DNA of 42,093 nt from Streptomyces humicola. GTDB lineage: Bacteria > Actinomycetota > Actinomycetes > Streptomycetales > Streptomycetaceae. The position numbers and the translations under genes are program-made. Positions within the stretch are counted from its first letter, which is position 1; each line of letters starts with the position of its first letter. Below, in pieces: positions 7,152-15,168 of the stretch. Under the pieces are notes generated by a model that saw only the letters and a program-made list of their open reading frames with translations, was not told where the DNA came from and did no database searches. Where the stretch lies: positions 1-42,093 of the forward strand of contig NZ_JANFNG010000044.1 in assembly GCF_024436035.1 (NCBI RefSeq), read 5' to 3'.

Positions 7152-8480
7152 GTGCTAGGAGATTATCGGATCACCGGCCGCCGCGCCACGGAGATTGCCG
7201 CCGAGGTGGAGCGCGCCGTCGGTGAGGGAGGCCTCAAACCGGGCCAATCACTGCCGCCACTACGCGAGTTGGCCGCCGGGCTCGGTGTCAACCCCAACAC
7301 CGTGGCCGCCGCGTACCGGCTGCTGCGTGACCGTGGAGTGATCGAGACGGCCGGGCGCCGCGGCAGCTGGGTGCGGGCGCGTCCGGCCTCCACGCCGCGT
7401 GAGCAGATCCGGGTGGACGCGCCCGGAGCCCGTGACCTCGCCGGCGGCAACCCGGATGTGGCACTGCTGCCCCGGCTCGGCGAGGCGCTGGCCGCAGCCG
7501 CGGCCGATCACGAACGGCAGCCCATGCTCTACGGCATGCCGGGCATCGACGCGGAGCTCGCGGAACTGGCCCGTGCCGCCTTCGACGACGACGGTGTTCC
7601 GGACGGGCCGATCGCGGTCACCTCGGGGTCGTGCGATGCGATCGAGCGGGTGCTCACGGTCCATCTGCGGCCGGGCGACGCGGTGGCGGTCGAGGACCCG
7701 GGATGGGGGAGCGTGCTCGATCTCATCCCGGCGCTCGGCCTGCGCGCGGTGCCGGTGGGGGTGGACGACGAGGGCCCGCTCGCCGAGGACGCGGAGCGGG
7801 CGCTGCGCGGCGGCGCGCGCGCCCTGGTGGTCACCGACCGGGCACAGAACCCGACCGGCGCCGCAATCACCGCACCCCGCGCCCGGGCGCTGCGCGCGGT
7901 GCTCGCCGCCCATCCTGAGACCGTGGTCATCGACGACGACCACGGGCACGGCATCGTCGATGTGCCGTTGCACCCGCTGGCCGCCGCGACGCGCCACTGG
8001 GCGCTGGTGCGCTCCGCCGCCAAGGCGTACGGGCCCGACCTGCGGCTCGCCGCACTGACCGGGGACGCCGTCACCGTCGACAGGGTGAACGGGCGGTTCC
8101 GGCTCGGCGCGGGCTGGGTCAGCCACCTGCTGCAGCGCACGGTGGTGCACCTGTGGCGTACCGGCGCCGTGGACCCCGCGCGGGTGGCGGCCTCCTATCG
8201 GCAGCGGCGTGACGCGCTCATCGCGGCCTTGCGCGAGCGCGGCCTCGAGGGGCGCGGGCGCAGTGGCATGAACGTATGGGTGCCGGTGCCGGACGAGACC
8301 GGGGCGGTGACCCGGCTGCTGCAGAGCGGCTGGGCAGTGGCGCCCGGCGCCCGGTTCCGGCTCGCTTCCGGCCCGGGAGTGCGGATCACCGTCTCGCCGC
8401 TCGGCGCCGGCGACATCGTGCCGCTCGCGGACGCCGTCGCCGCTGCGGTGCACCCCGGCGGCGCAGGCCGCTACGGCTGA
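7152..8480 (+). CDS. MocR/GntR-family PLP-binding transcriptional regulator
   Basis: A 442-residue fusion of an N-terminal GntR winged helix (residues 1 to about 75; LPPLRELAAGLGVNPNTVAAAYRLLRDRGV is the recognition region) and a fold-type I aminotransferase-like domain. The PLP-binding lysine is in RSAAKAYGPDLRLA; upstream, TDRAQNPTGAA is the conserved N-P-T-G loop. MocR proteins use PLP or an aldimine as effector, often for vitamin B6, GABA or taurine genes. Next to a PNPOx-like gene, a link with B6-type chemistry is a fair inference. The start was set at GTG 7152 (leaderless); ATG 7143 would add three residues but overlaps the -10 box. The 3' end overlaps the convergent EamA gene by 10 bases. 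Confidence 0.85.
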   Translation: MLGDYRITGRRATEIAAEVERAVGEGGLKPGQSLPPLRELAAGLGVNPNTVAAAYRLLRDRGVIETAGRRGSWVRARPASTPREQIRVDAPGARDLAGGNPDVALLPRLGEALAAAAADHERQPMLYGMPGIDAELAELARAAFDDDGVPDGPIAVTSGSCDAIERVLTVHLRPGDAVAVEDPGWGSVLDLIPALGLRAVPVGVDDEGPLAEDAERALRGGARALVVTDRAQNPTGAAITAPRARALRAVLAAHPETVVIDDDHGHGIVDVPLHPLAAATRHWALVRSAAKAYGPDLRLAALTGDAVTVDRVNGRFRLGAGWVSHLLQRTVVHLWRTGAVDPARVAASYRQRRDALIAALRERGLEGRGRSGMNVWVPVPDETGAVTRLLQSGWAVAPGARFRLASGPGVRITVSPLGAGDIVPLADAVAAAVHPGGAGRYG

Positions 8481-9463
8481 CCGTTCCCGGCCGCGCGCCG
8501 CCCGGGGCGGCTCTGCGCGATTGCCGCGCCGGCCAGGACGACGAGCGCCCCGGCCGGCTCGTTCCAGCTCAGGTGCTCGCCGAGCAGGAAGACCCCGGCC
8601 GCGGTGGCGATCACGGGGACGATGTAGGTGACCATGGTCGCGATCGTGGGCCCGGCCTCCTTGACCAGGCCGTACTGCACCAGAAAGGCGAATCCCGTGC
8701 CGAGCGCCCCCAGCGCCACCACGGAGGTGACCGACGCCAACGGGAAGGACGCGGGCATGGAGGTGAACAGGGGAGTGACGGCGGCGAGTTGGACCGTGCC
8801 CACCAGTAGTTGCCCGGCCGAGAGCGACAGGCTCGACCCGTCGGCGGAGCTGAGGGTGCGGCGTACATAGATCCATCCGACCGCATAGCTGGACGCGGCG
8901 ATCAGCGCAAGCGCCGTCCCCCTCGGGTCCTGGCCGGAGAACCCCTGCCAGGCGCCCAGCACGATCAGCACGCCGACGAAGCCGATGCCGACACCGGCGA
9001 AGCGGCGGCGCGACGGCCGGTCCTCCTGCAGCGCGACCACCGACAGCACCATGCTGAACAGTGGGGTCGTCGCGTTGCAGATCCCGGCGAGGGTCGAGGG
9101 GATGGTGAGCTCCGCATACGCGAACAGCGAGAACGGCAGTGCGTTGAGCAGGAAGGCGGCGACGAGGAGGTGCCCCCATGTCCCCGGGGACCGGGGCAGC
9201 CGTTCACGCTTGGCCACGAGCACCGCGCCCAGCACCGCCGTGCCGAAGACCATCCGGCCGAGCGTCACCTGGAGCGGAGCGAAGGCGTCCGTACCCACCT
9301 TGATGAACAGGAAGCTGAAGCCCCAGATGAGGGAGAGCACCGCGAAGCGGACCCGCCAGTCCAGCAGGCGGGCGGTACGGGGCCGGCCACGGGCCGGCGC
9401 GCAGGTCTGCGCGGTGACGTCCGGGGTGGGGGCAGGGGTGCGGGAACCGGCGACGGAGCTCAT
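8471..9463 (-). CDS. EamA/DMT-family transporter 3
   Basis: A 330-residue, ten-helix transporter. VRFAVLSLIWGFSFLFIKVG opens repeat 1, and ATMVTYIVPVIATAAGVFLLGEHLSW is the canonical end of repeat 2 (Y-x-x-P-x9-GE). The first 30 residues are a hydrophilic Pro/Thr-rich tail. The start is uncertain: ATG 9463 has GGAGG only 2 bases away, while ATG 9484 and TTG 9499 lack a ribosome binding site. A minus-strand -10 box at 9503-9508 would start the mRNA near 9496. It is divergent from a LysR regulator, its likely controller, and overlaps the MocR gene tail to tail by 10 bases. Confidence 0.8.
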   Translation of the reverse strand: MSSVAGSRTPAPTPDVTAQTCAPARGRPRTARLLDWRVRFAVLSLIWGFSFLFIKVGTDAFAPLQVTLGRMVFGTAVLGAVLVAKRERLPRSPGTWGHLLVAAFLLNALPFSLFAYAELTIPSTLAGICNATTPLFSMVLSVVALQEDRPSRRRFAGVGIGFVGVLIVLGAWQGFSGQDPRGTALALIAASSYAVGWIYVRRTLSSADGSSLSLSAGQLLVGTVQLAAVTPLFTSMPASFPLASVTSVVALGALGTGFAFLVQYGLVKEAGPTIATMVTYIVPVIATAAGVFLLGEHLSWNEPAGALVVLAGAAIAQSRPGRRAAGNGQP

Positions 9464-9502
9464 GGCCTCCACAATGCGGCCCATGACGTCGTAGGACAAG
9501 CG

Positions 9503-9508
9503 AGAATA
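9503..9508 (-). promoter_or_regulatory. -10 box for the EamA gene at 9463
   Basis: On the minus strand this reads TATTCT and would place the transcription start near 9496. No clear -35 box is visible at 17-18 bases, which fits a promoter helped by the divergent LysR protein. Confidence 0.4.
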
Positions 9509-9524
9509 TGTGATGGTGACCGCG

Positions 9525-9530
9525 TAGTAT
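9525..9530 (+). promoter_or_regulatory. -10 box giving a leaderless LysR mRNA
   Basis: TAGTAT ends 7 bases before the ATG at 9538, so transcription should begin at the start codon. The two divergent -10 boxes here are about 17 bases apart, so RNA polymerases would compete and one bound LysR protein could affect both genes. Confidence 0.5.
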
Positions 9531-9537
9531 CGCTTAC

Positions 9538-10446
9538 ATGTTGAGCCTCGACCGCCTGCGCATCCTGCACGCCATCGACGTGCACGGCTCGGTGAGCGCC
9601 GCTGCCGACGTCCTGCACGTCACCACGTCGGCCATCTCCCAGCAGGTGGGCAAGCTGGAGCGGGAGACCGGTCAGCAACTGCTCGCCAGGAACGGACGCG
9701 GCGTGCGGCTGACCGACGCCGGACGGCTGCTCTCGGGCCACGCCGCGCGCATCCTGTCCATGGTCGAACTGGCCCACTCCGACCTGGAGGCGCACCGCGG
9801 AGCCGCCGTCGGCGCGCTCACCGTCGGCGCCTTTCCGACCGCGGCGCGTGGCCTGTTCCCGCAGGTCCTCGCCGCGCTGAAGACCGGACACCCGCAACTG
9901 CGGCCGTATCTGGAGGAGATGGAGCCCGATGAGTCCATCCCGCGGCTCATCCGCGGCGACGTCGACCTGGCAGTCGTCCTCGACTGGTACAACAAGCCGC
10001 TGCCGCTCCCGGACGGCCTCGCGAAGGCCCCGCTCCTCGACGACGTGGCCGATGTCGCCGTGCCGGCCGGGCACCCGCTCGCCGACCGCGCCACCGCAGA
10101 CCTGGAGGACTTCGCCGACGACGAGTGGATCGCCTGGCCCGCGGGCGAGTTCTGCCACGACTGGCTGCTGTTCACCCTCCGCGGCAAGGGGGTCGAGCCG
10201 CGCATCGCGCATGCGGCCGAGGAGCACCACACCCAGCTGGCGCTGGTCGCCGCCGGACTCGGTGTCGCGGTGACGCCACGGCTCGGCCGGGGCGCCGTGC
10301 CGGACGGGGTGCGCATCGTGCCCGTACGCCACACCATGAACCGGCACATCTACGCGGCCTGGCGGGTGGACGCCGACCGCAGGCCCTCGATCAGGGCCGT
10401 GGTCGAAGCGCTGCGCCGGGCGGGGGAGGACGTGGAGAAGGGCTGA
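9538..10446 (+). CDS. LysR-family transcriptional regulator
   Basis: A 302-residue LTTR. The N-terminal helix-turn-helix (residues 1-60) reads LRILHAIDVHGSVSAAADVL then VTTSAISQQVGKLERETGQQLL. The C-terminal part (about 90-290) is the periplasmic-binding-protein-like effector domain, with GALTVGAFPTAARGLFP as its first strand. LysR regulators normally act on the adjacent divergent gene, here the EamA exporter starting at 9463. A role in inducing export of its ligand is therefore likely; the ligand is unknown. Start ATG 9538 is supported by the 7-base distance from a TAGTAT -10 box. Twelve bases separate its stop from that of the convergent flavoprotein gene. Confidence 0.9.
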   Translation: MLSLDRLRILHAIDVHGSVSAAADVLHVTTSAISQQVGKLERETGQQLLARNGRGVRLTDAGRLLSGHAARILSMVELAHSDLEAHRGAAVGALTVGAFPTAARGLFPQVLAALKTGHPQLRPYLEEMEPDESIPRLIRGDVDLAVVLDWYNKPLPLPDGLAKAPLLDDVADVAVPAGHPLADRATADLEDFADDEWIAWPAGEFCHDWLLFTLRGKGVEPRIAHAAEEHHTQLALVAAGLGVAVTPRLGRGAVPDGVRIVPVRHTMNRHIYAAWRVDADRRPSIRAVVEALRRAGEDVEKG

Positions 10447-10458
10447 CCGCCGCCGGGC

Positions 10459-10917
10459 TCAGATCTTGCGGAAATCCCATGAGACGATGCGCTCGGGGAC
10501 CAGCCGCAGCCATGCGTGGCGGCCGTCGTGCGGCATCGCCTCGAGGCCGAAATTCTTGGCGGCGAAGAGCCGCTCTGGCGCGTCCAGCTCCGGGCACGGC
10601 TCACCGGTACGGGGCGCCTCGCCGACGAACTCCACCGGGCCCGACAGCTCGGCCCCGCGCAACTCCCCGTAATCCACGCCGTCGTCGACCACCACGGCCA
10701 CCCGGGGGTCGCGGTGCAGATCGGCCCAGCGGAGGCTGCGCACAAGGGAGTACAGCCACAGCGCGGAGCCGTCCCAGACGTACCACAGGGCACTGACATG
10801 CGGCGCGCCGTCCGCCGACACCGTCGCCACGCGGCAGGTGCGCTGCCCGGCGAGATACGTATCGAGCTCCGCCGGCGTCATCATGATGCGGCGACCTCGC
10901 CGCTGTGCAGTGGCCAT
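10459..10917 (-). CDS. PPOX-class flavin split-barrel protein
   Basis: A 152-residue member of the pyridoxamine 5'-phosphate oxidase-like (PPOX) superfamily. Visible blocks are CRVATVSADGAPHVSALWYVWDG (strands 1-2), the SLRWADLHRDPRVAVVVDDG segment that contacts the cofactor phosphate, and the C-terminal RIVSWDFRKI. Such short actinomycete proteins bind FMN or F420; I cannot tell which. ATG 10917 has GGAGG 4 bases upstream; an internal Met-Met pair (residues 12-13) could be an alternative start. It is divergent from the isochorismatase-fold gene, with operator-like copy 2 between them. Confidence 0.85.
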   Translation of the reverse strand: MATAQRRGRRIMMTPAELDTYLAGQRTCRVATVSADGAPHVSALWYVWDGSALWLYSLVRSLRWADLHRDPRVAVVVDDGVDYGELRGAELSGPVEFVGEAPRTGEPCPELDAPERLFAAKNFGLEAMPHDGRHAWLRLVPERIVSWDFRKI

Positions 10918-10933
10918 GACTCCTCCACGCCCT

Positions 10934-10960
10934 TGATTTCTGATGAGTCGTCAGAAATCA
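10934..10960. promoter_or_regulatory. Operator-like motif, copy 2 (perfect 10-bp inverted repeat)
   Basis: TGATTTCTGA (10934-10943) and TCAGAAATCA (10951-10960) are exact inverted copies around a 7-base spacer. On the minus strand the core reads CTGACGACTCATCAGAAA, 17 of 18 bases identical to the site at 572-589. It ends 19 bases before the ATG of the PPOX gene and lies 35 bases before the plus-strand gene at 10996, so one bound protein could control both. Confidence 0.65.
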
Positions 10961-10995
10961 TCGGGCTCACCCGGGAACGAGCACAAGGGGGAGCC

Positions 10996-11649
10996 ATGGA
11001 CGCACCCGACCGCCTCGCCGCCCTGCTCGACCCGGCCACCACCGCGCTGCTCACCGTCGAGTGCCAGCGCGGGGTCGTGGGTCCCGGCGCCGCACTGCCC
11101 GAACTCGCCCATGCCGTACGCGCCTCCGGTGTGCTCGCCCGTGTCGCCGCCCTCGTGGACGCCGCACATGGAACCGGAGCCACCGTGCTGCACGCGATCG
11201 CGGAACGCCGACCCGACGGCCGGGGGGCGAGCCGCAACGCCCGCCTCTTCCGGGCCGCCGAACGCCTGCCCGTCCAGCAGCTCGCCGGGAGCCCGGCCAC
11301 CCGCATCGCCGAGGAGATCACCGTCGCGGACGGCGATCTCGTCGTGCGGCGGCTGCACGGACTGTCCCCGCTCGCCGGTACCGGCGTCGACGCGCTCCTG
11401 CGCAACCTCGGCGTGCGCACCGTCGTCGTCACGGGCGTCTCGCTCAACGTCGCGGTGCCGAACACCGTCTTCGACGCGGTCAACCTCGGGTACGAGGCCG
11501 TGGTGCCGGCCGATGCCGTCGCCGGTGTTCCGGCCGACTACGCCGACGCAGTCGTCCGGCACACCCTGGCGCTGGTCTCGACGGTGACCACCACGGCCGA
11601 GGTGCTGGCTCGCTGGGCGGCGCCGGCGCCCGGCCTCAGGCGAGCTTGA
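10996..11649 (+). CDS. Isochorismatase/cysteine-hydrolase-fold protein without the catalytic Cys
   Basis: A 217-residue protein of the isochorismatase (cysteine hydrolase) fold. The classic catalytic Asp-Lys-Cys triad is altered. The D-x-Q strand is E22-C23-Q24; the Lys region reads VVRRLHGLSP (about 116-125); and the position of the nucleophile in tGv-x3-C-V-x2-T is Ala153 (SLNVAVPNT). Thiol hydrolysis as in nicotinamidase is therefore unlikely. Isochorismatases proper also lack the Cys and hydrolyse a vinyl ether, so some hydrolytic activity is possible. ATG 10996 has AAGGGGGAG directly upstream. It ends overlapping the convergent Rieske gene by 14 bases. Confidence 0.8.
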   Translation: MDAPDRLAALLDPATTALLTVECQRGVVGPGAALPELAHAVRASGVLARVAALVDAAHGTGATVLHAIAERRPDGRGASRNARLFRAAERLPVQQLAGSPATRIAEEITVADGDLVVRRLHGLSPLAGTGVDALLRNLGVRTVVVTGVSLNVAVPNTVFDAVNLGYEAVVPADAVAGVPADYADAVVRHTLALVSTVTTTAEVLARWAAPAPGLRRA

Positions 11650-12133
11650 TGGCGCCGCCCTCGACGCTGATCTTCGCGGGGGCAAGTGGCTGGGTGGCCG
11701 GGCCCTGAGCGACGCTGCCGTCCGCGATGTGGTACTTGCTGCCGTGACAGGGGCAGTCGATGGTGCCGTCCTGGACCTGGGAGACCGTGCAGCCCGCGTG
11801 GGTGCAGACCGCCGAGAACCCCTTGAACGTGCCCGCCGACGGCTGCGTGACAACCACCTGCTGACCGGCGAAGATCTTGCCGCCGCCCTCGGGGATCTCG
11901 GAGGTCTTCGCCAGCTCCGCCGAACCGCCGCCTCCCCCTGCCGAGGGCGACTGCATGCCGCCGTCCGAGGGCGCTGCGGCCGGCGGCGACGCGGACGACG
12001 CCGACGACGCGGTGTATCCCGAGCCGCCGCACGCGGCGAGCGCGGTGGCGAGGCCCGCGGTGCCCGCCGCGGCCACGACGGTTCGCCTGGTGGTGTGCCC
12101 GGTCGGGCCGGTGGTCCCGGAGCTGTCTGCCAT
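11636..12133 (-). CDS. Tat-exported Rieske [2Fe-2S] lipoprotein
   Basis: A 165-residue protein. The N-terminus TTRRTVVAAAGTAGLATALAAC combines a twin-arginine motif with a lipobox (L-A-A-C), so it should be folded in the cytoplasm, exported by Tat and lipid-anchored. A Ser/Ala/Gly-rich linker (about 38-70) follows, then a Rieske domain with both cluster motifs, CTHAGC and CPCHGSKY. It is a probable electron-transfer protein of the cell envelope; no partner oxygenase or cytochrome is nearby. ATG 12133 starts just before the twin-arginine region with a weak AGAGG site. It lies downstream of the S9 peptidase gene on the same strand, separated by a strong hairpin. Confidence 0.9.
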   Translation of the reverse strand: MADSSGTTGPTGHTTRRTVVAAAGTAGLATALAACGGSGYTASSASSASPPAAAPSDGGMQSPSAGGGGGSAELAKTSEIPEGGGKIFAGQQVVVTQPSAGTFKGFSAVCTHAGCTVSQVQDGTIDCPCHGSKYHIADGSVAQGPATQPLAPAKISVEGGAIKLA

Positions 12134-12158
12134 GGTGCCTCTTCTCTGGATTCCGGAG

Positions 12159-12187
12159 CCGGGCGGCCCGGGAGGGCGGCCGCCCGG
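12159..12187 (-). terminator. GC-rich hairpin between the S9 peptidase and Rieske genes
   Basis: CCGGGCGGCC (12159-12168) and GGCCGCCCGG (12178-12187) are perfect 10-bp inverted repeats around a 9-base loop. It lies after the peptidase stop and about 25 bases before the Rieske ATG, so it may end peptidase transcription or fold in the Rieske leader. Confidence 0.45.
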
Positions 12188-12237
12188 CGGCGCGCGGTGC
12201 GCGTCACCTTCCCCTACGTCCCGCGCGCCCCACGCGT

Positions 12238-14265
12238 TCAACGAGGCGCGCGAATAGCGGCATTGAGTGCGTCGCACAGGAAGTCACGCTGGACGTGGAG
12301 CAGATTTTCGGCCACCACAGGATCGTCCACCGCGTGCGACGTCCCGGGCAGCAGCAACACGCGGTGCGGTCGGCCCGCGGCGAGCAGCGCCGCCGACATC
12401 CGGAGGGTGTGAGCCACCGTCACATTGTCGTCCTCGAGCCCGTGGATCAGCAGCAGCGGGCGGTCGAGGCGCGGCGCGTCGGCGATGATCGAGCAGTTGT
12501 CGTAGTTCTCAGGGTGCTCGTCGGGATGGCCGAGGAAGCGTTCCTGCCAGTGCGTCTCGTACAGCCGCATGTCGCAGGGCGCGGCGCCGGCGACTGCGGC
12601 GTGGAAGACCTCGGGGCGGCGCAGTACCGCGGCCGCGGCGAGATACCCGCTGTAGGACCAGCCCAGTATCCCGACCCTGCCGAGGTCCAGGTCCTGGCAG
12701 TGCTCCGCCGCGCCGCGCACTGCGACGACCTGGTCGTCGAGGGCAGCGGTGAGCTTGTCGCCGTGGACGGCCTTCTCCCAGGCCGGCCCGCGGCCCGGAG
12801 TGCCGCGACCGTCCGCGACCACCACGGCGAAGCCGTGCTCGGCGAACCACTGGGCCCGGCACAGCCACCAGTCGCGGGTGCGGACCACGAGCTGCAGACC
12901 GGCGCCCCCGTACGGGGTGAGCAGCACCGGAAGGCGTGTGCCCGGCGTGTACCAGGACGGCAGCAGCAACACGGTGCGGATTTCCCGCTCGCCCGTGCGC
13001 AGCCAGGTGATCCGCGGGGTCACCACCGGCTCCTCGGCCAACGAGGCGATACGGCCGAGCACTTCGCCGTCGCGCAGCACGGTCGTCCGGTGTCCGTCCG
13101 GGGCGCGGCTGTGCAGTGCGACCGTGCCACCGCCCCACGTGGCGGTGTGCACGCCGGGTCCGTCGCTGACGCGGACGAAACCGTGCTCCGGCGCGTACGA
13201 CCAGACATGGACTTCCGTGGGTTCCTCGCTCGCCGTGAAGAGCACCCGGTCGCCGTCAATGCCCAGCACCTCGCGCAGCTGCAGCCCGCGAGGGGACAGC
13301 ACCTCGCCGATCCTCAACCGCCGTACGCTGTCCTGCTCTTCGGGACACACCGTCGCGCCGGAGGCGGTACGCGCCGGGGTTCCCGGGACGAGGTGGACCC
13401 AGGCGGGGTCGGTGCGCACGCCCGCCGCAGTCGTCTCGCCGGTGCCGGGGTCGGCCGTGAGCGTGTGGACGGTGCGCTGGTCACGGCTCTGCACGGTGAT
13501 CAGCGGCCCGTGTGCGTCCCAGTCGGCCGAGGCCAGATACTCGTACGCCGCCCGGTCCCACACCACCTCGACCCGGCCGCCCCGCACCGCCAGGACGTAG
13601 AGCGTGACCTCGGCATTGGGCGTGCCCGCCACGGGGTAGGGCAGCGAGCGCGGCGGACGCTCCGGATGTGCGGGGTCGCTGATCCACAGGCGCCTTACGG
13701 AGGAGTGGTCGACGCGCGCCACCAGCAGCCGCTCGCCGTCGGGTGCCCACCAGTACCCGCGGCTGCGGTGCATGGACTCGGCAGCCACCTGCTCGGCGAT
13801 GCCGTACGACACCTGAGGACCCTCGGGCGTGGCGAGCACGCGGTCGGTCCCGTCGGCCGGGTCCACCACGTGCAGTGCGCCGTCGCTGACGTAGGCGATG
13901 TGCGTCCCTGTCGGATCGGGCCGCGGGTGCGCCACCGGTCCCGGCGTCGGTACCTGGCGCGGCACGTCGCTCCCCGGGCCCTGCATCCGTACCGTCCACA
14001 GCCGTCCGTCCCGGGCGAATGCGGCGAACCGGGCGTGCGCGTCCGTGGCGTACGCCGTGACGTCCTCGGCGAGCAGGCGTTCCTTGCCGTCCTCGTGGGC
14101 CCACAGGCACGGGACCGGGTCGTCGCCGGCGCGGGTGCGCAGGAAGAGCACGCGCGCGCCGTCGGGGGAGACCGTGGCGTCGCGCGGCACGCCGAGCGTG
14201 AAGCGGGAGGTACGGGCGAACTGGCGGGGAAACGCCATGAGGTCCGGGGAGTTCGTCGATGCCAT
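12238..14265 (-). CDS. S9 family prolyl oligopeptidase (DPP IV-like)
   Basis: A 675-residue serine peptidase. Residues 1 to about 430 form a beta-propeller of the DPP IV N-terminal type (repeats such as ATVSPDGARVLFLRT and GYWWAPDGERLLVARVD). The C-terminal alpha/beta hydrolase domain carries the triad Ser537 (GWSYSGY), Asp612 (GLEDDNV) and His644 (GTSHAV). These enzymes cleave short peptides, often after proline. No signal peptide is seen, so it is cytoplasmic. ATG 14265 is the first plausible start, with a weak GTTCCCC upstream; a much longer open frame overlaps the divergent kinase gene and is not used. The divergent HipA-like gene begins 84 bases away. Confidence 0.88.
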   Translation of the reverse strand: MASTNSPDLMAFPRQFARTSRFTLGVPRDATVSPDGARVLFLRTRAGDDPVPCLWAHEDGKERLLAEDVTAYATDAHARFAAFARDGRLWTVRMQGPGSDVPRQVPTPGPVAHPRPDPTGTHIAYVSDGALHVVDPADGTDRVLATPEGPQVSYGIAEQVAAESMHRSRGYWWAPDGERLLVARVDHSSVRRLWISDPAHPERPPRSLPYPVAGTPNAEVTLYVLAVRGGRVEVVWDRAAYEYLASADWDAHGPLITVQSRDQRTVHTLTADPGTGETTAAGVRTDPAWVHLVPGTPARTASGATVCPEEQDSVRRLRIGEVLSPRGLQLREVLGIDGDRVLFTASEEPTEVHVWSYAPEHGFVRVSDGPGVHTATWGGGTVALHSRAPDGHRTTVLRDGEVLGRIASLAEEPVVTPRITWLRTGEREIRTVLLLPSWYTPGTRLPVLLTPYGGAGLQLVVRTRDWWLCRAQWFAEHGFAVVVADGRGTPGRGPAWEKAVHGDKLTAALDDQVVAVRGAAEHCQDLDLGRVGILGWSYSGYLAAAAVLRRPEVFHAAVAGAAPCDMRLYETHWQERFLGHPDEHPENYDNCSIIADAPRLDRPLLLIHGLEDDNVTVAHTLRMSAALLAAGRPHRVLLLPGTSHAVDDPVVAENLLHVQRDFLCDALNAAIRAPR

Positions 14266-14337
14266 GGGGAACCATGACAGCGCCCGCCCGGCCGCGACAA
14301 GCGAAAATCGCGTCGCCTGCCCCCCGGGTACCGGGGT

Positions 14338-14343
14338 TAGCCT
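14338..14343 (+). promoter_or_regulatory. -10 box giving a leaderless HipA-like kinase mRNA
   Basis: TAGCCT, preceded by T (TTAGCCT), ends 6 bases before the ATG at 14350, so transcription and translation should start together. A clear -35 box is not visible. Confidence 0.45.
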
Positions 14344-14349
14344 GGGCGG

Positions 14350-15168
14350 ATGCTTCCTGAAGTGTCGGCCGTCCGCTATGTCACGCCGCTGCGTGAGGGC
14401 GGGTCTGTCCCCGGGATCGTCGAGGCCGACGATCTCGGCACGTACGTGGCGAAGTTCACCGGTGCGGCGCAGGGCCGCAAGGCGCTCGTCGCCGAGGTCG
14501 TCTCCGGCGAGCTCGCCCGGCGGCTGGGCCTGCGGATGCCCGACCTGGTGCGTCTCGACTTCGACCCGGTCATCGCGCTCGGCGAGCCCGACACGGAGGT
14601 GCAGGACATCCTCAAGGCGAGCGGTGGCCTCAACCTCGGCATGGACTTCCTGCCCGGCTCGGTCGGGTTCGATCCGCTCGCCTTCACGATCGATCCGGCC
14701 GAGGCCGGGCGGATCGTCTGGTTCGACGCCCTCGTCAACAACGTCGACCGCTCGTGGCGCAACCCCAACTTGCTGATGTGGCACGGCAAGCTGTGGCTCA
14801 TCGACCATGGTGCGTCACTGATCTGGCACCACAACTGGCCGGGTGCCGATGCCTCCGAGGCCAAGCCGTACGACGCCACCGATCACGCCCTGTCCCGGTT
14901 CTTGCCCGACGTCGCCGCGGCCACCGAGGACCTCGCCCCCCGGGTGACCGCCGGGCTGCTCGACGAGGTCACCGCGCTCATCCCCGACGAGTGGCTTGTC
15001 GGGGAGCCGGGCTTCGACACACCCGACGACGTGCGCCAGGCGTACGTCCACGTGCTCGCCGCGCGCGCCGAGACGATCCACGAGCGGATCGTCCTCTCCG
15101 GCCCGCCGAGGAAGGCCGACCCGCCGCCGGAATGGCTGCGGACCTGGGTGGAGGGCAAGGCGAAGTGA
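14350..15168 (+). CDS. HipA-like serine/threonine kinase-fold protein
   Basis: A 272-residue protein with a single-domain HipA/PI3-4-kinase-like fold. Lys35 in TYVAKF is the likely ATP lysine. The catalytic loop is FDALVNNVDRSWRNPNLL, giving Asp133 and Asn138 in the order seen in HipA, and Asp152 in LIDHGASL is the metal-binding Asp of the activation segment. HipA toxins phosphorylate glutamyl-tRNA synthetase, but this protein lacks the HipA N-terminal subdomain and has no HipB-type helix-turn-helix partner. It is followed, with a GTGA overlap, by a DUF3037 gene, so the pair is co-translated. Substrate and effect are unknown. Confidence 0.8.
   Translation: MLPEVSAVRYVTPLREGGSVPGIVEADDLGTYVAKFTGAAQGRKALVAEVVSGELARRLGLRMPDLVRLDFDPVIALGEPDTEVQDILKASGGLNLGMDFLPGSVGFDPLAFTIDPAEAGRIVWFDALVNNVDRSWRNPNLLMWHGKLWLIDHGASLIWHHNWPGADASEAKPYDATDHALSRFLPDVAAATEDLAPRVTAGLLDEVTALIPDEWLVGEPGFDTPDDVRQAYVHVLAARAETIHERIVLSGPPRKADPPPEWLRTWVEGKAK

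Noticed and set aside
12268-14277. Long plus-strand frame antisense to the S9 peptidase
   Set aside because: The peptidase has full catalytic motifs and family length; the antisense frame has no start signal or recognisable domain.
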